A stretch of DNA of 64,000 nucleotides from Bacteroidales bacterium (GCA_024401365.1 JAKSLE010000012.1:1-64000); one strand, 5' to 3'. Numbered from the stretch's first letter, positions 33,271 through 43,503 are shown. Notes: generated by a model not told the origin, from the sequence alone. Numbers and translations: made by a program.

Positions 33271-34770
33271 ATGATGTTAAACGATATGATAGCAAATGCA
33301 TACAGATATATAGTAGCTCTGTTGATTGGGTTGTTTGTCGTGAACAATGCCAATGCTGAGATGGATATGGATACTCTGCGCCTAACGTTGCAAGATGCCA
33401 TACTGATGGCGCAGCAGAATTCGCCATCGGCACAGAGCGCACGTCATCAGTATCTGGCGGCATACTGGAACTATCGTTCGTTCAAGGCCAATTATCTGCC
33501 TTCGGTAAGTATGTCGACATCGCCACGACTAAACAGGGCGATAAATAGTGTGACACAAGGTGACGGTACAAATGTATTTGTGAAGCAGAATCAGCTGTTG
33601 ACTGATGTATCGTTGAGAGTAAATCAGAATATAGCGTTGACAGGCGGCTCGCTCTTTGTGGAGACATCCGTTACGAGGATGGATGAGCTGGAACGCAACA
33701 CTAAGTCGTTCAATGCCATGCCAGTGCAGATAGGTTATCAGCAGAGTCTATTCGGGTACAACGACCTGAAGTGGTCGAAGAAGATAGAGCCATTGGCCTA
33801 TCAGCAAGCCAAGAAGGAGTATGCCGAGGCACTAGAGCTAGTGTCGGCACAGGCTTGTGATGTGTTTTTTGACTGGATATCGGCGCAAAGCAACCTGGAG
33901 ACGGCGCGACTCAACTATGCGGCAGCAGACACGCTATACCGTATGGCCCAGGGACGTTATGATATAGGCAGCATAAATGAGAGCGACATGCTGCAACATG
34001 AAATAAACAAGCTGAATGAAGAGACCAACTGTATGGATGCTGAGGTGTCGTTACAGAGTGCTACACAGACGCTATGTTACTATCTGGGAATACCAGAAAA
34101 TAAAAATATTGTGTTGATTCTTCCAGAGGATGTTCCTGACCTTCAAGTTCCACTGGACAAGGCTATGATTCTGGCAATGGAGAATTCTCCTGAGCCAGAC
34201 TCATACACCTTGGCGAAGATACAAAGCGAGAGCAACCTGGCCTACGCTAAGTCGGCTGCCGGTATAAGAGCTGATTTGTATGCGAGATTTGGATTGTCGC
34301 AGACGGCGGGCACGCTAAAGCAAAGCTACCAAGATATGGACCAGCAAGAGTATGTGAGTCTGACAGTATCGATACCCTTGCTGGACTGGGGTAGAGGAAG
34401 AGGCTCGGTGAAGGTGGCACGATCGAGACGCGACTTTGCCGAGACGCAAGCTAAGCGCAGTATGCAGGATTTTAGGCAGAGGGTACAGCGACTGGTGATG
34501 CAGTATAATATGCAAGGTAGGAAGGTGTCGATAGCGCAGCGCACTACAATGCAGGCTAATCAGCGTTACAATGTGGCTAAGCACCTGTACATAGTGGGGC
34601 GTAACACGATACTGGACCTGAATGCGTCGGTAACCGCCAAGGACCAGGCAAAGCGCAACTACATATACTCGATGAAGACCTACTGGAGTCTGTACTACAC
34701 GCTACGCAGTCTGACGGGGTATGACTTCCAATATGAGATGCCGTTGGCGGATCTGCTGCCAACAGAATAA
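33271..34770 (+). CDS. TolC-family outer-membrane efflux protein
   Basis: Outer-membrane channel of a tripartite exporter, 499 residues from the first ATG. The signal peptide is about residues 10-30 (YIVALLIGLFVVNNANA). Two repeated outer-membrane-efflux halves with long helices are visible, with family-like segments LQDAILMAQQNSPSAQSAR and VSLTVSIPLLDWGRGRGSVK. The ATGs at 33271, 33274 and 33286 are all possible; 33286 would give the same leader length as the other sigma-54-like gene. First gene of a four-gene operon with gaps of 30, 27 and 35 nt. Confidence 0.93.
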   Translation: MMLNDMIANAYRYIVALLIGLFVVNNANAEMDMDTLRLTLQDAILMAQQNSPSAQSARHQYLAAYWNYRSFKANYLPSVSMSTSPRLNRAINSVTQGDGTNVFVKQNQLLTDVSLRVNQNIALTGGSLFVETSVTRMDELERNTKSFNAMPVQIGYQQSLFGYNDLKWSKKIEPLAYQQAKKEYAEALELVSAQACDVFFDWISAQSNLETARLNYAAADTLYRMAQGRYDIGSINESDMLQHEINKLNEETNCMDAEVSLQSATQTLCYYLGIPENKNIVLILPEDVPDLQVPLDKAMILAMENSPEPDSYTLAKIQSESNLAYAKSAAGIRADLYARFGLSQTAGTLKQSYQDMDQQEYVSLTVSIPLLDWGRGRGSVKVARSRRDFAETQAKRSMQDFRQRVQRLVMQYNMQGRKVSIAQRTTMQANQRYNVAKHLYIVGRNTILDLNASVTAKDQAKRNYIYSMKTYWSLYYTLRSLTGYDFQYEMPLADLLPTE

Positions 34771-34800
34771 AAAAGACGAATACGAAAAAAAGCAAGATAT

Positions 34801-36051
34801 ATGGACATAAAGATAGAGAAAAGACCCTGGTACATAAGATATAAGTACACCATACTGATGGGTGTAGCGCTATTGGCCCTTGTGGTATATGCCGTAATAC
34901 TCTCGCTGGGACCACGCACTATAAAGGTAAATGGGACAGAGGCGCGAGTAGCCGAGGTGAGCAAGACATACTTTATGGAATATGTGGATGCCGAAGGTGT
35001 GGTGAAGCCAATATCGACCATAAGAGTAAATGCACTCGAGAGCGGTACGCTGTCCAAGATAGTGGCAGAAGACGGTGCTATGCTGCGCAAGGGAGACTCG
35101 ATACTCTTTCTGGAGAATGTGGAGCTGATGCGTACGATAGATGACGAGAGAGACGAATGGCAGAAGCAATACAACTTGCTGCAAGAACAAAAGTTGTCGC
35201 TGGAGCAAAAGGTGATATCGCTAAGGCAACAGACGCTGGATGCACAATATGAGCTATCGAGACTGGACAAAGACCTGACAATAAACAAAGAAGAGTTCAG
35301 GATGGGCATAGTGACTAAGGCTCAGCTGGAGATGAAAGAGGCAGAGTATACCTACAGGCACCAGAAGGCACAACTACAGCTACAGAGTCTGCGACACGAC
35401 TCGACAGCCACAGTAATACGTCAGAAGCTACTAGAGGCCGATTTCCAGCGAGTAGACAAGCGATATGAGAGGAGCAGAGAGAGGATGGAAAACATGGTAG
35501 TGAGGGCTACGACAGACGGACAATTTAGCTTTGCGGGAGCTACACTGGGTCAGCGTATAATGGCAGGAGAAGCCATAGGCGAGATAAAGGTGATGACGCA
35601 GTACAAGATGAGCATACAACTCAATGAGTACTACATAGACAGAATATCGCTAGGACTACCAGCTAGCATAACCTACCAAGAGCAGAAATTCGAACTTAAG
35701 GTGAGCAGGGTAGTGCCAGAGGTGAAGAATCATGCCTTTGAGGTGGAGCTAGTCTTTGTGGGTGAGATGCCAAGCAACGTGCGACTAGGCAAGAGCTACA
35801 GAGTACAAGTAGAGCTAGGTCAGCAAGAGACAGCCATAGTGATGCCAAGAGGCGACTTCTACTCTACGACTGGTGGTAAGTGGATATTTAAGCTTACATC
35901 GGATGGCAAGAGGGCTGTGAAGGTGCCGGTGACTATAGGACGTCAGAATCCTAAGCAGTATGAGATACTCGACGGTCTAGAGCCAGGAGACAAGGTGGTA
36001 CTAAACGGGTACTCGAATTATGGAGATATAGAAGAACTAAGCATACAATAA
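34801..36051 (+). CDS. Periplasmic adaptor (HlyD/MacA-like membrane fusion protein)
   Basis: Adaptor linking the inner-membrane permease to TolC, 416 residues. One N-terminal membrane anchor at about residues 17-35 (TILMGVALLALVVYAVI), a split lipoyl domain (TIRVNALESGTLSKIVAEDG ... MVVRATTDGQFSF), a coiled-coil hairpin at roughly 110-215 rich in Glu, Lys and Gln, and beta-barrel plus membrane-proximal domains at the C-terminus (EILDGLEPGDKVVLNG). Second gene of the operon. Codons use ATA, CTA, AGA and AGG heavily, unlike the Sus genes. Confidence 0.92.
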   Translation: MDIKIEKRPWYIRYKYTILMGVALLALVVYAVILSLGPRTIKVNGTEARVAEVSKTYFMEYVDAEGVVKPISTIRVNALESGTLSKIVAEDGAMLRKGDSILFLENVELMRTIDDERDEWQKQYNLLQEQKLSLEQKVISLRQQTLDAQYELSRLDKDLTINKEEFRMGIVTKAQLEMKEAEYTYRHQKAQLQLQSLRHDSTATVIRQKLLEADFQRVDKRYERSRERMENMVVRATTDGQFSFAGATLGQRIMAGEAIGEIKVMTQYKMSIQLNEYYIDRISLGLPASITYQEQKFELKVSRVVPEVKNHAFEVELVFVGEMPSNVRLGKSYRVQVELGQQETAIVMPRGDFYSTTGGKWIFKLTSDGKRAVKVPVTIGRQNPKQYEILDGLEPGDKVVLNGYSNYGDIEELSIQ

Positions 36052-36078
36052 CAAACGAAAAAAATAAAATATACAGAT

Positions 36079-36753
36079 ATGATACAGTTATCACAGATTC
36101 AGAAGATCTTCCGTATGGAAGAGGTAGAGACATGGGCAGTCAACAATGTTGACCTTAACATCAAAGAAGGCGAGTTCGTCGCTATCATGGGACCATCAGG
36201 TTGCGGTAAGTCGACCTTGCTCAACATACTTGGTCTGCTTGACACGCCAACCAAAGGTGAGTACAAACTACAGGGAGTGGACGTGAGCAATATGAATGAG
36301 ACCGACAGGACAAAGCTACGCAGAGGCGTGATAGGTTTCGTATTTCAGTCGTTCAACCTTATAGACGAGCTGTCGGTATATGAGAACATCGAGTTGCCAC
36401 TGCTCTACATGGGCAAGAGCGCCAAAGAGAGAAAGCAGCTAGTGGAAGAAGCCATGAAGAGGATGAACATAGAGCACAGGCGCGACCACTTCCCTGCACA
36501 ACTCTCGGGCGGACAGCAACAGAGAGTAGCCATAGCGCGAGCAGTTGTATCGAGTCCGAAGATAATACTGGCCGACGAGCCAACAGGTAACCTCGACTCA
36601 AAGAACGGTATAGAGGTGATGAACCTATTGACAGAGCTCAACAAAGAGGGTACTACCATAGTGATGGTAACACACTCGCAGAGAGATGCCGGGTATGCAT
36701 CGCGTGTGATAAGACTCTTTGACGGACAGATAGTATCGTCGGTAGAGATGTAG
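36079..36753 (+). CDS. MacB/LolD-type ABC transporter ATPase
   Basis: Cytoplasmic ATPase of 224 residues. Walker A GPSGCGKST, Q-loop VFQSFNLID, signature LSGGQQQRVAIARA, Walker B IILADEPTGNLD and the switch His in MVTHSQRDA are all intact. The RxGxIGFVFQ context and the size match the MacB/LolD/FtsE group. It should energise the FtsX permease encoded next, and possibly the orphan permease at 25476, which has no ATPase beside it. Third gene of the operon. Confidence 0.95.
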   Translation: MIQLSQIQKIFRMEEVETWAVNNVDLNIKEGEFVAIMGPSGCGKSTLLNILGLLDTPTKGEYKLQGVDVSNMNETDRTKLRRGVIGFVFQSFNLIDELSVYENIELPLLYMGKSAKERKQLVEEAMKRMNIEHRRDHFPAQLSGGQQQRVAIARAVVSSPKIILADEPTGNLDSKNGIEVMNLLTELNKEGTTIVMVTHSQRDAGYASRVIRLFDGQIVSSVEM

Positions 36754-36788
36754 TTTTTTGAGGTTAGAGGCATAGTCAGAAAAATGAT

Positions 36789-39194
36789 ATGATATTACAT
36801 TACATAAAGATTGCGATTCGCAATTTAAAGAAATACAAAGTACAGACAGCCATCAGTGTCATATCAATGGCAGTGGGAGTCACGCTTATGGCCGTGATAC
36901 ACTCGATGCTATTGGTAGTACTAGAGGTAAGTTCGCTTGAGAGGAATCCCGACTACAACCAGATACACTGGGTGCAAGGAACTGTATGCCGTCAGCCAGT
37001 GTTTCTGCAGAAGTTGGAAAACAGAGAATTCAAGTCGATACGCGACTACTGCACACTGCCAGACCATACATTTACGATGGAGGTCTACCTAGAAGACAAT
37101 GAAGAGCAAGAGAAGTATGTGCGAGGGAGGGTGCTAAGTGTGCCGCAAAAGACGCTCGACTTCTACCACTTCATATCTCCGATAACAGGAGAGCCATTGA
37201 AGAAGCTAGAAGACAATACGGTGATAGTGACCGAGAACTTTGCCATGCAGACATACGGGACACTAGACGTAGTGGGCAGGCAAGTAAGGCTTTGGGATTA
37301 CACACAAAAGTGGAATGAGCAAGAAGGAAGATACGATATAATACCCAACGAATGGAAGTCGTTCATCATCTCGGACGTACTCCATACAAATATGAGTGAC
37401 AACTTCGACGATGCCGACATATACAAGAAACAAGACGACTATCTGTGCCAAATGTACAAGATACTGCTGATACCCAATGAAGGGTGCCAGTACCAGCAGC
37501 TATGTGACGATATATTGCCACTAGCAGAAGAGCTGCTAGGCACGGAACATGAGACCAGCATAGGCTATCTGCCTTGGAGCTACCACAGCTATGAGAACGG
37601 TGACAACTGGCAGCCAGATATGTATCATACGATAAAGGCGATATGCTATACGGTGGTAGGGCTCATACTATTAGCGGCATTTTTGGGCTATATAAGGATG
37701 CAGACGCAGCTCTTCTGGATAAGGCAGAGAGAGATAGCACTGAGAACCGTAGTAGGCGGGCAGATGAAGTCGCTCTTCGGGCTATTCTTCTCAGAGATAG
37801 GGCTAGTAATGCTATTGACACTCGGTACCTCCCTGCTGATATGCCATATAATGCGCGAGCTGCTATATGAGAGTGCGACGATATTCTTCAAGAAAGGCGG
37901 TATGCTATGGCAGATGAACGACTTTGAGCAATATGCTGTAGTTGTAATTGTGGCATTGACCATATTGAGTATGCTCTTTGTGATGCTAGCGGTATGGCAG
38001 ATAAGACAATCGCAGACAGGACTGGCGCTACAGATGAAGCCACAACGCAGTCACGCCATGCGCAGGATAGCCTTAGGCTTCCAGATGATACTATCGACGA
38101 TATTCATAGCATTGTCACTGATGCTATACGACGCAGTACTGGAGAGCATAACACAGGGACAAGAGGGATATAATGTGGAGAAATACAGAGAGAGCTTTGT
38201 ATGCTCCATTACAATCGCGGAGACCAACTTCTATGACAAAATGGAGAGATTGAAGAAGATGGACAAAATAGAAGGCGTTGTACCATGGTATAGAGACTAT
38301 TCGAAATATGATATGGAAGAAGAGATACAAGAGTTGAAATACTACTTAATATACACGCAAAAAGACGATGAGCTGGTGAAGTATCTGGATATAGAGATAA
38401 CCCCTGTACCATGCTCGGCCAGCAAAGAGAACACGGTATACGTATCAGAGAAGATGTATGATGCCATCACCAAGGGAGGGACACAAGCTGCACCAGCTAT
38501 AAGGATGTTTAGTTTATATGATTATGAAACAAATCAATTTCTGGAGCCAGAATATGCGTATGTGGCAGGCACCTTCAAGTCGATGCCATCTGATTCTCCC
38601 AATATACAGACAGTGATTTGGAACCGACCATACAATACGGCGACCTATCTTGTCAGTGCCAAGAAAGGCGAGACAGAAAATGTGCGAAAAGCGCTGACAG
38701 AGTTACGCGACGAAGGGTTGGCATCGGTACCGAAAGATCCAGTGCAGCAAGTGAAGAAGGCAAATGACAAGGGAGAAAGGCTGATGTTTGCGGCAGTATA
38801 TACTATATTCATACTCACGGTTATCAATATAATAAGCACCTGCTCGTCGCTCTACTCAGCCATATCGCTAGATGTGCGAAGGAGGAAAAAAGAGGTGCAG
38901 CTACGCAAGATAAACGGAGCATTGGCAAGAGATATATTCAAGATATTCTCGAAAGAATATATGATACTGCTGATAGTATGTTTTGTAGCAGCATTGCCAT
39001 TGAGCTATATTGCCGGAATAATAGGATCGCAAGCGCTGAATATCAGTCAGAGCAACTTCGAAGATGTAATCTGGATGTTTATCTGGAACTATACGAAGGT
39101 AGCGGGACTGATAACCATAATAACGGTACTGACAGTAGGCGGCAAGATATGGGGCATAATGCACGTAAAGCCAGTGGAAGCCCTTAAGGAATAG
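36789..39194 (+). CDS. MacB/FtsX-type ABC permease
   Basis: 801-residue double-FtsX permease, paralogous to the orphan protein at 25476. It begins IKIAIRNLKKYKVQTAISVI and has the same order: membrane helix, periplasmic domain, three helices, then the set again (second helix group starts near ALGFQMILSTIFIALSLML). The C-terminus VKPVEALKE is typical of the family (compare VKENPVEVIKNE in the paralogue). Last gene of the operon; its stop lies only five bases from the stop of the convergent membrane-protein gene, leaving no room for a terminator between them. Confidence 0.92.
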   Translation: MILHYIKIAIRNLKKYKVQTAISVISMAVGVTLMAVIHSMLLVVLEVSSLERNPDYNQIHWVQGTVCRQPVFLQKLENREFKSIRDYCTLPDHTFTMEVYLEDNEEQEKYVRGRVLSVPQKTLDFYHFISPITGEPLKKLEDNTVIVTENFAMQTYGTLDVVGRQVRLWDYTQKWNEQEGRYDIIPNEWKSFIISDVLHTNMSDNFDDADIYKKQDDYLCQMYKILLIPNEGCQYQQLCDDILPLAEELLGTEHETSIGYLPWSYHSYENGDNWQPDMYHTIKAICYTVVGLILLAAFLGYIRMQTQLFWIRQREIALRTVVGGQMKSLFGLFFSEIGLVMLLTLGTSLLICHIMRELLYESATIFFKKGGMLWQMNDFEQYAVVVIVALTILSMLFVMLAVWQIRQSQTGLALQMKPQRSHAMRRIALGFQMILSTIFIALSLMLYDAVLESITQGQEGYNVEKYRESFVCSITIAETNFYDKMERLKKMDKIEGVVPWYRDYSKYDMEEEIQELKYYLIYTQKDDELVKYLDIEITPVPCSASKENTVYVSEKMYDAITKGGTQAAPAIRMFSLYDYETNQFLEPEYAYVAGTFKSMPSDSPNIQTVIWNRPYNTATYLVSAKKGETENVRKALTELRDEGLASVPKDPVQQVKKANDKGERLMFAAVYTIFILTVINIISTCSSLYSAISLDVRRRKKEVQLRKINGALARDIFKIFSKEYMILLIVCFVAALPLSYIAGIIGSQALNISQSNFEDVIWMFIWNYTKVAGLITIITVLTVGGKIWGIMHVKPVEALKE

Positions 39195-39199
39195 GTGTA

Positions 39200-40225
39200 T
39201 TAATGATTGGTAAGCTCGCGATGATAGTTGACATGAACAGCCTCGCAACCACCCGACATATTAGGGATGAGCGTAAAAGTAGTCTGCTGCAAGGCCTTCT
39301 TACTGGCTTGGGTCTTGTAATGGAGGACGGTAGTATCGGAAAGCATTTCGACGCTCCATGAGGCATCGTTGTAGCAACAATCTTTCATAGCTATTATATC
39401 CTCCTCGTCGAACGGTTCGTCGAGGAGGATTATTTCTTCTCCCTCGACCTTGTCCCACACATAGCGGTTGTATCTGTACAGAGAGGTATGGGGAGGAACT
39501 GAGCCGTAGATATACTTTATATCGCCTATATGGGCAGGGTCGGTCTGGTTGGTATATTCGCCATAAGAGACTATGAAACCAGCATCGTAGAGGTCGACAG
39601 AAGCCGCAGAATAGGAGCGGCATCCATCGGTCTCGGTATATTCGCTAGCCAGATACAGGGGGTGTTTTCTGCTATCGTGTGTAGTATGCATATTCTTGGA
39701 GTAGAGCTGTTTGACCAGTCCCACGTTGTATCTATACTCCGGCACGTCGAAAGGCTTAGTGAATCGGAAGCGAGCTGTGGTAATAGTAGGCTCGCTGTCG
39801 CTCTTTACAACATAGACCGTATCCATTTCGAAAGGAGGAAGGAAGCTGATATCCAGTATTCGAGCCAGTGCCTTCTCGTTGCGATATTTGAAGCCCTTGA
39901 CGAGCTTCTCGTAGGGGGTATCCTTGATGAAGAAATGGAGGCATACTACGGGGACGATGATGACGGTGTGAGCCAGTGCTATAAGCCACTTATTGTACTT
40001 AGCTACCGACATGTAGTGCAGTAATCCGCCTATTAAGAGGTAGATAGAGCTAGCATTGCCTACGGATTCGGTATTAGGTAGCAACTCGTGAAGGATAGCG
40101 GCGATGCCCACGATGAGCATAAGCATGGTGCGGACGCTAGTGTGGGGCCTTCGGGTGTAAGCGAAGTAGACCCACAGAAGCATCATTGCGATGTCTGCTA
40201 TAATGTATGCCCAGGTGGATGACAT
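39200..40225 (-). CDS. Unrecognised membrane protein downstream of dnaN
   Basis: I do not recognise this 341-residue protein. Four hydrophobic segments occupy the first 100 residues (near 5-22, 31-47, 58-73, 79-99), followed by a soluble domain of about 240 residues with aromatic and acidic patches (DEPFDEEDIIAMKDCCY) and conserved-looking cysteines. Its start is 7 nt after the dnaN stop, so it is probably co-transcribed with dnaN. No catalytic motif is visible. Function unknown; the dnaN link may be only positional. Confidence 0.7.
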   Translation of the reverse strand: MSSTWAYIIADIAMMLLWVYFAYTRRPHTSVRTMLMLIVGIAAILHELLPNTESVGNASSIYLLIGGLLHYMSVAKYNKWLIALAHTVIIVPVVCLHFFIKDTPYEKLVKGFKYRNEKALARILDISFLPPFEMDTVYVVKSDSEPTITTARFRFTKPFDVPEYRYNVGLVKQLYSKNMHTTHDSRKHPLYLASEYTETDGCRSYSAASVDLYDAGFIVSYGEYTNQTDPAHIGDIKYIYGSVPPHTSLYRYNRYVWDKVEGEEIILLDEPFDEEDIIAMKDCCYNDASWSVEMLSDTTVLHYKTQASKKALQQTTFTLIPNMSGGCEAVHVNYHRELTNH

Positions 40226-40232
40226 GCGAGTG

Positions 40233-41354
40233 TTATACCTTCATTGGCATGAGGAGCATAACCTCGTCTTCGCCGTCGCGCTTAAGAGCTGGAGCGAAGA
40301 GTGCAGAGCGGACAGGGTCGGCGAGAGAGATCTCGAGTTCCTGACACTCCATGTTGTTGAGGATATCGGCGAAGAAAGCGCCCTTGAAGCCGATAGTCAT
40401 ATCATTGCCATCGAAATCGCAAGGGAGAGTCTCGTTGGCCTTGCAAGAGAGATCGAGGTCCTGCGAAGATACGCGAACAGAGTTGGACGATATATCGAGG
40501 CGGAGCAACTTAGTGTTGTCCGAGAACAACGATACGCGGCTGACTGCGTTGGCGAGATCCTGGCGATTGATAGTCATCTTGTAAGGGTTGCCGTTGGCAG
40601 GGATTACGCTCTTGTAAGCAGGGAAGACGCCCTCTGGCTGAGTACAAGTCATAGTGTACAAAGGCATCTGGAATACGATACGCTTGCGGTCGAACGATAT
40701 GTTGATAGAAGTATCGACCTTATCGAGTACACCCTTAACCAAAGCGGCTGGTCGCTTGTTGAGAATGAACGAAGCTGTGATGCCAGGCTGTACGTCGGTA
40801 CGGCTATATCGTACGAGGCGGTGAGAGTCGGTAGCTACGATAGTGAGCAAAGTAGGCTCGATATCGAAGAAAATACCATTCATTGCAGGGCGGAGGGAAT
40901 CGCTGGCTGTAGCGAAAGCAGCGCGTGAGATGCCTATGAGCAAGCTCTGCGAAGAGATGGTGAAGTTGGACGTCTCATTAGCGTCGAGAGTAGGAACGAC
41001 AGGCCACTCGTCGGCTGACTCGCCAGCCTGAGTGCTGGTACCCATCATAGTAGATATCTGTATTGAATGAGTGTCGTCGTTGATAGCTATTTCGATAGGT
41101 TGCTCTGGGAGTTTCTTGAGGTAGTCCATAAGCTTACCGCCAGGGACTACGGCGCGGGAATCGCTCTCGGACTCCATAACAGAGAGCTCTGTCTGCATGA
41201 TAACGTCGGAAGAACCGGCTGTGATGAATAGGCTGTCGCCCTTAGTTTCGAAAAGGAAATGGCCCCATACAGGTACAGCAGGCTTGCTTTCGATGACGCG
41301 GCCGAGCACTGAGAGACGGCGGTCGAGGTCACCACTAGACACTTTGAATTTCAT
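40233..41354 (-). CDS. dnaN: DNA polymerase III beta subunit (sliding clamp)
   Basis: Ring-shaped processivity factor for the replicative polymerase, 373 residues, normal length. Three structurally repeated domains follow MKFKVSSGDLDRRLSVLGRVIESKP; conserved parts include GGKLMDYLKKLPEQPIEI, LLIGISRAAFATASDSLRPAMNGI and ATDSHRLVRY, and the C-terminal MLLMPMKV resembles the usual clamp terminus. dnaA is not adjacent, so this is not the classic origin cluster. A -7 box lies upstream, back to back with that of fbp. Confidence 0.96.
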   Translation of the reverse strand: MKFKVSSGDLDRRLSVLGRVIESKPAVPVWGHFLFETKGDSLFITAGSSDVIMQTELSVMESESDSRAVVPGGKLMDYLKKLPEQPIEIAINDDTHSIQISTMMGTSTQAGESADEWPVVPTLDANETSNFTISSQSLLIGISRAAFATASDSLRPAMNGIFFDIEPTLLTIVATDSHRLVRYSRTDVQPGITASFILNKRPAALVKGVLDKVDTSINISFDRKRIVFQMPLYTMTCTQPEGVFPAYKSVIPANGNPYKMTINRQDLANAVSRVSLFSDNTKLLRLDISSNSVRVSSQDLDLSCKANETLPCDFDGNDMTIGFKGAFFADILNNMECQELEISLADPVRSALFAPALKRDGEDEVMLLMPMKV

Positions 41355-41395
41355 ATATATTTGATTTGTTATATTATTTACTCTTTATATACACG

Positions 41396-41403
41396 CAAAG
41401 ATA
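41396..41403 (-). promoter_or_regulatory. -7 promoter element TATCTTTG for dnaN
   Basis: Reads CAAAGATA on the plus strand, 42 bases before the dnaN start; divergent from the fbp box at 41435. Confidence 0.6.
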
Positions 41404-41434
41404 CGGAAAAATACTCAGTGAACCAAAAAAACAC

Positions 41435-41442
41435 TATATTTG
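41435..41442 (+). promoter_or_regulatory. -7 promoter element TATATTTG for fbp
   Basis: Exact TAnnTTTG match, 33 bases before the fbp ATG at 41476; it rules out an earlier in-frame TTG at 41440 as the start. Confidence 0.6.
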
Positions 41443-41475
41443 CTTTCTATAAGTTTTGAAGAATTTGAGAAGGAT

Positions 41476-43446
41476 ATGACAATACAAGAAGTAAAGAACG
41501 ATCAGCGCTATCTAAAACTTTTATCAGAGAAGTTTCCGACCATTGCAGATGCAGCGACAGAGATAATAAACCTGGAGGCGATTATGAACTTGCCCAAGGG
41601 TACTGAACATTTTTTGAGTGACTTGCATGGGGAGAATGTTGCATTTCAGCATGTACTGAAGAATGCGTCGGGAGTTATCCGTCGTAAGGTAGACGATATA
41701 TTTGGGATGAATTTGAGGGAATCGGACAAGAATGAATTGTGTTCGTTGATATATTACCCAGAAGATAAGTTGCGACTTGTAGCCACGACCGAAAGCAATC
41801 TGAACGACTGGTACCGCATAACGCTTCACCGAGTGGTGGAGGTAGCCAGAGTAGTTTCGTCGAAATATACCCGTTCAAAGGTACGTAAACTTTTGCCACA
41901 CGATTTTGCGTACATCATCGAAGAGCTTCTTCATGAACAGCAGAGCGAGCCAGACAAGCAAGAGTATTATGCCGGCATTATCAATTCGATAATAGACACC
42001 AACCGTCCTACAGAGTTTATTGTGGCTATCTGTCAACTTATACACCGACTGGTCATAGACTCGTTGCACATAGTGGGAGATGTATATGACAGAGGTCCTG
42101 GAGCATGTTCGATAATGGATACGCTATGTGGGTATCATGATTTTGATATACAGTGGGGAAACCATGATATATCGTGGATGGGTGCTGCTGCGGGCAACTT
42201 GGCATTGATAGCCAATGTGGTGCGTATATCTATCCGCTATATGAATGTTGAGACATTGGAAGAAGGTTACTCGATCAACCTCCTGCCATTGGCTACATTT
42301 GCCATTGACAATTATGGTGGAGACCCATGTACGGAGTTCCAGGTCAAGGAGTTTGAAGCAGACAGTCGTATGGCGCACTCGACCGATATGATGGCAAAGA
42401 TGCACAAGGCCATATCGATAATTCAGTTCAAGCTAGAGGGGCAGATAATAGCTCGCCATCCAGAGTATAAGATGGACGACCGCAGGCAGTTGCATCTGAT
42501 AGATTTTGAGTCGGGCAAGATAATCATAGACGGCAAGGCATACGAGATGTTGGATTCCAAATTCCCAACGGTAGACCCTAAGGATCCCTATGCGCTAACT
42601 CCGGCAGAAGAGCGACTTATGGGTCAGCTACATCACTCGTTCACTTGTTCGGAGCGATTGCAGAAGCATTTGAGGTGTCTGTATCGTCATGGCAGTCTGT
42701 TCCTGACGAGAAACAATACGTTGCTCTACCATGCTGCTGTGCCGTTGAATGATGATGGGACATTCCGTGAAGTGGTAGTAGATGGCACGTCGTACAGTGG
42801 ACGAGCATTGATGGAGAAACTCGACCGAGTGATACGTGATGCGTACTTTGCAGAAGAAGGTACTCCTGTGAGAGATTATGCGCTCGACTATATGTGGTAT
42901 CTGTGGTGCGGTCCCGATTCTCCGCTCTATCACAAGGATAAGATGACCACCTTCGAGAGGTACTTTGTAGCAGATACAGAATTGTACAAAGAGAAGAAGG
43001 GCGCATATTTCGAACTATGTGATACGGAAGAGACATGTGACGTGATACTCAAGGAATTTGGTTTGGATCCATCCGTTTCGCGCATTGTGAACGGTCATAT
43101 ACCAGTGAGGACGACCAACGGTGAGAGCCCGCTCAGGGCCAATGGTAAGCGACTAGTGATAGATGGCGGTTTCTCGAAGCCATATCACGAGACTACCGGT
43201 ATAGCGGGTTATACGCTTATTTACAATAGTCACGGTCTGCAGTTGGTACAGCACGAAGCCTTTGAGAGCAAGGAGAAGGCTGTGCTAGACGGTACCGATA
43301 TCCATAGCCGTATGCAACTTGTAGAGTTCAAGACGCACCGTATGTTGGTCCGCGACACCGATCGTGGCAAGGAGTTGGCCGAGCAGGTAGACAATCTGCA
43401 GCGACTACTTGTAGCGTACCGTAACGGCTTGATAAAGGAGAACTGA
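41476..43446 (+). CDS. fbp: Fructose-1,6-bisphosphatase, class III
   Basis: Gluconeogenic enzyme hydrolysing fructose 1,6-bisphosphate, 656 residues, matching the large Bacteroidetes/Firmicutes class III type. The metallophosphatase core is split as in the family: LSDLHGEN, VGDVYDRGPG, WGNHDISWMGAAAGN near the N-terminal half and VNGHIPV and DGGFSKPYHETTG in the C-terminal half. The ATG at 41476 follows the promoter box. Single gene; the next gene has its own -7 box. Confidence 0.95.
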   Translation: MTIQEVKNDQRYLKLLSEKFPTIADAATEIINLEAIMNLPKGTEHFLSDLHGENVAFQHVLKNASGVIRRKVDDIFGMNLRESDKNELCSLIYYPEDKLRLVATTESNLNDWYRITLHRVVEVARVVSSKYTRSKVRKLLPHDFAYIIEELLHEQQSEPDKQEYYAGIINSIIDTNRPTEFIVAICQLIHRLVIDSLHIVGDVYDRGPGACSIMDTLCGYHDFDIQWGNHDISWMGAAAGNLALIANVVRISIRYMNVETLEEGYSINLLPLATFAIDNYGGDPCTEFQVKEFEADSRMAHSTDMMAKMHKAISIIQFKLEGQIIARHPEYKMDDRRQLHLIDFESGKIIIDGKAYEMLDSKFPTVDPKDPYALTPAEERLMGQLHHSFTCSERLQKHLRCLYRHGSLFLTRNNTLLYHAAVPLNDDGTFREVVVDGTSYSGRALMEKLDRVIRDAYFAEEGTPVRDYALDYMWYLWCGPDSPLYHKDKMTTFERYFVADTELYKEKKGAYFELCDTEETCDVILKEFGLDPSVSRIVNGHIPVRTTNGESPLRANGKRLVIDGGFSKPYHETTGIAGYTLIYNSHGLQLVQHEAFESKEKAVLDGTDIHSRMQLVEFKTHRMLVRDTDRGKELAEQVDNLQRLLVAYRNGLIKEN

Positions 43447-43503
43447 CAGAAGGATTGAAAACCTCCGATGGAGGTATGTAAGGGTAGAATCAAGCAAAAA
43501 TAT

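Noticed and set aside
40191..40928. A 245-codon open frame opposite dnaN
   Set aside because: Antisense shadow; the dnaN protein explains the region.
43461..43475. ACCTCC/GGAGGT hairpin after fbp as a terminator
   Set aside because: Three-base loop and no following T-run; left unassigned.
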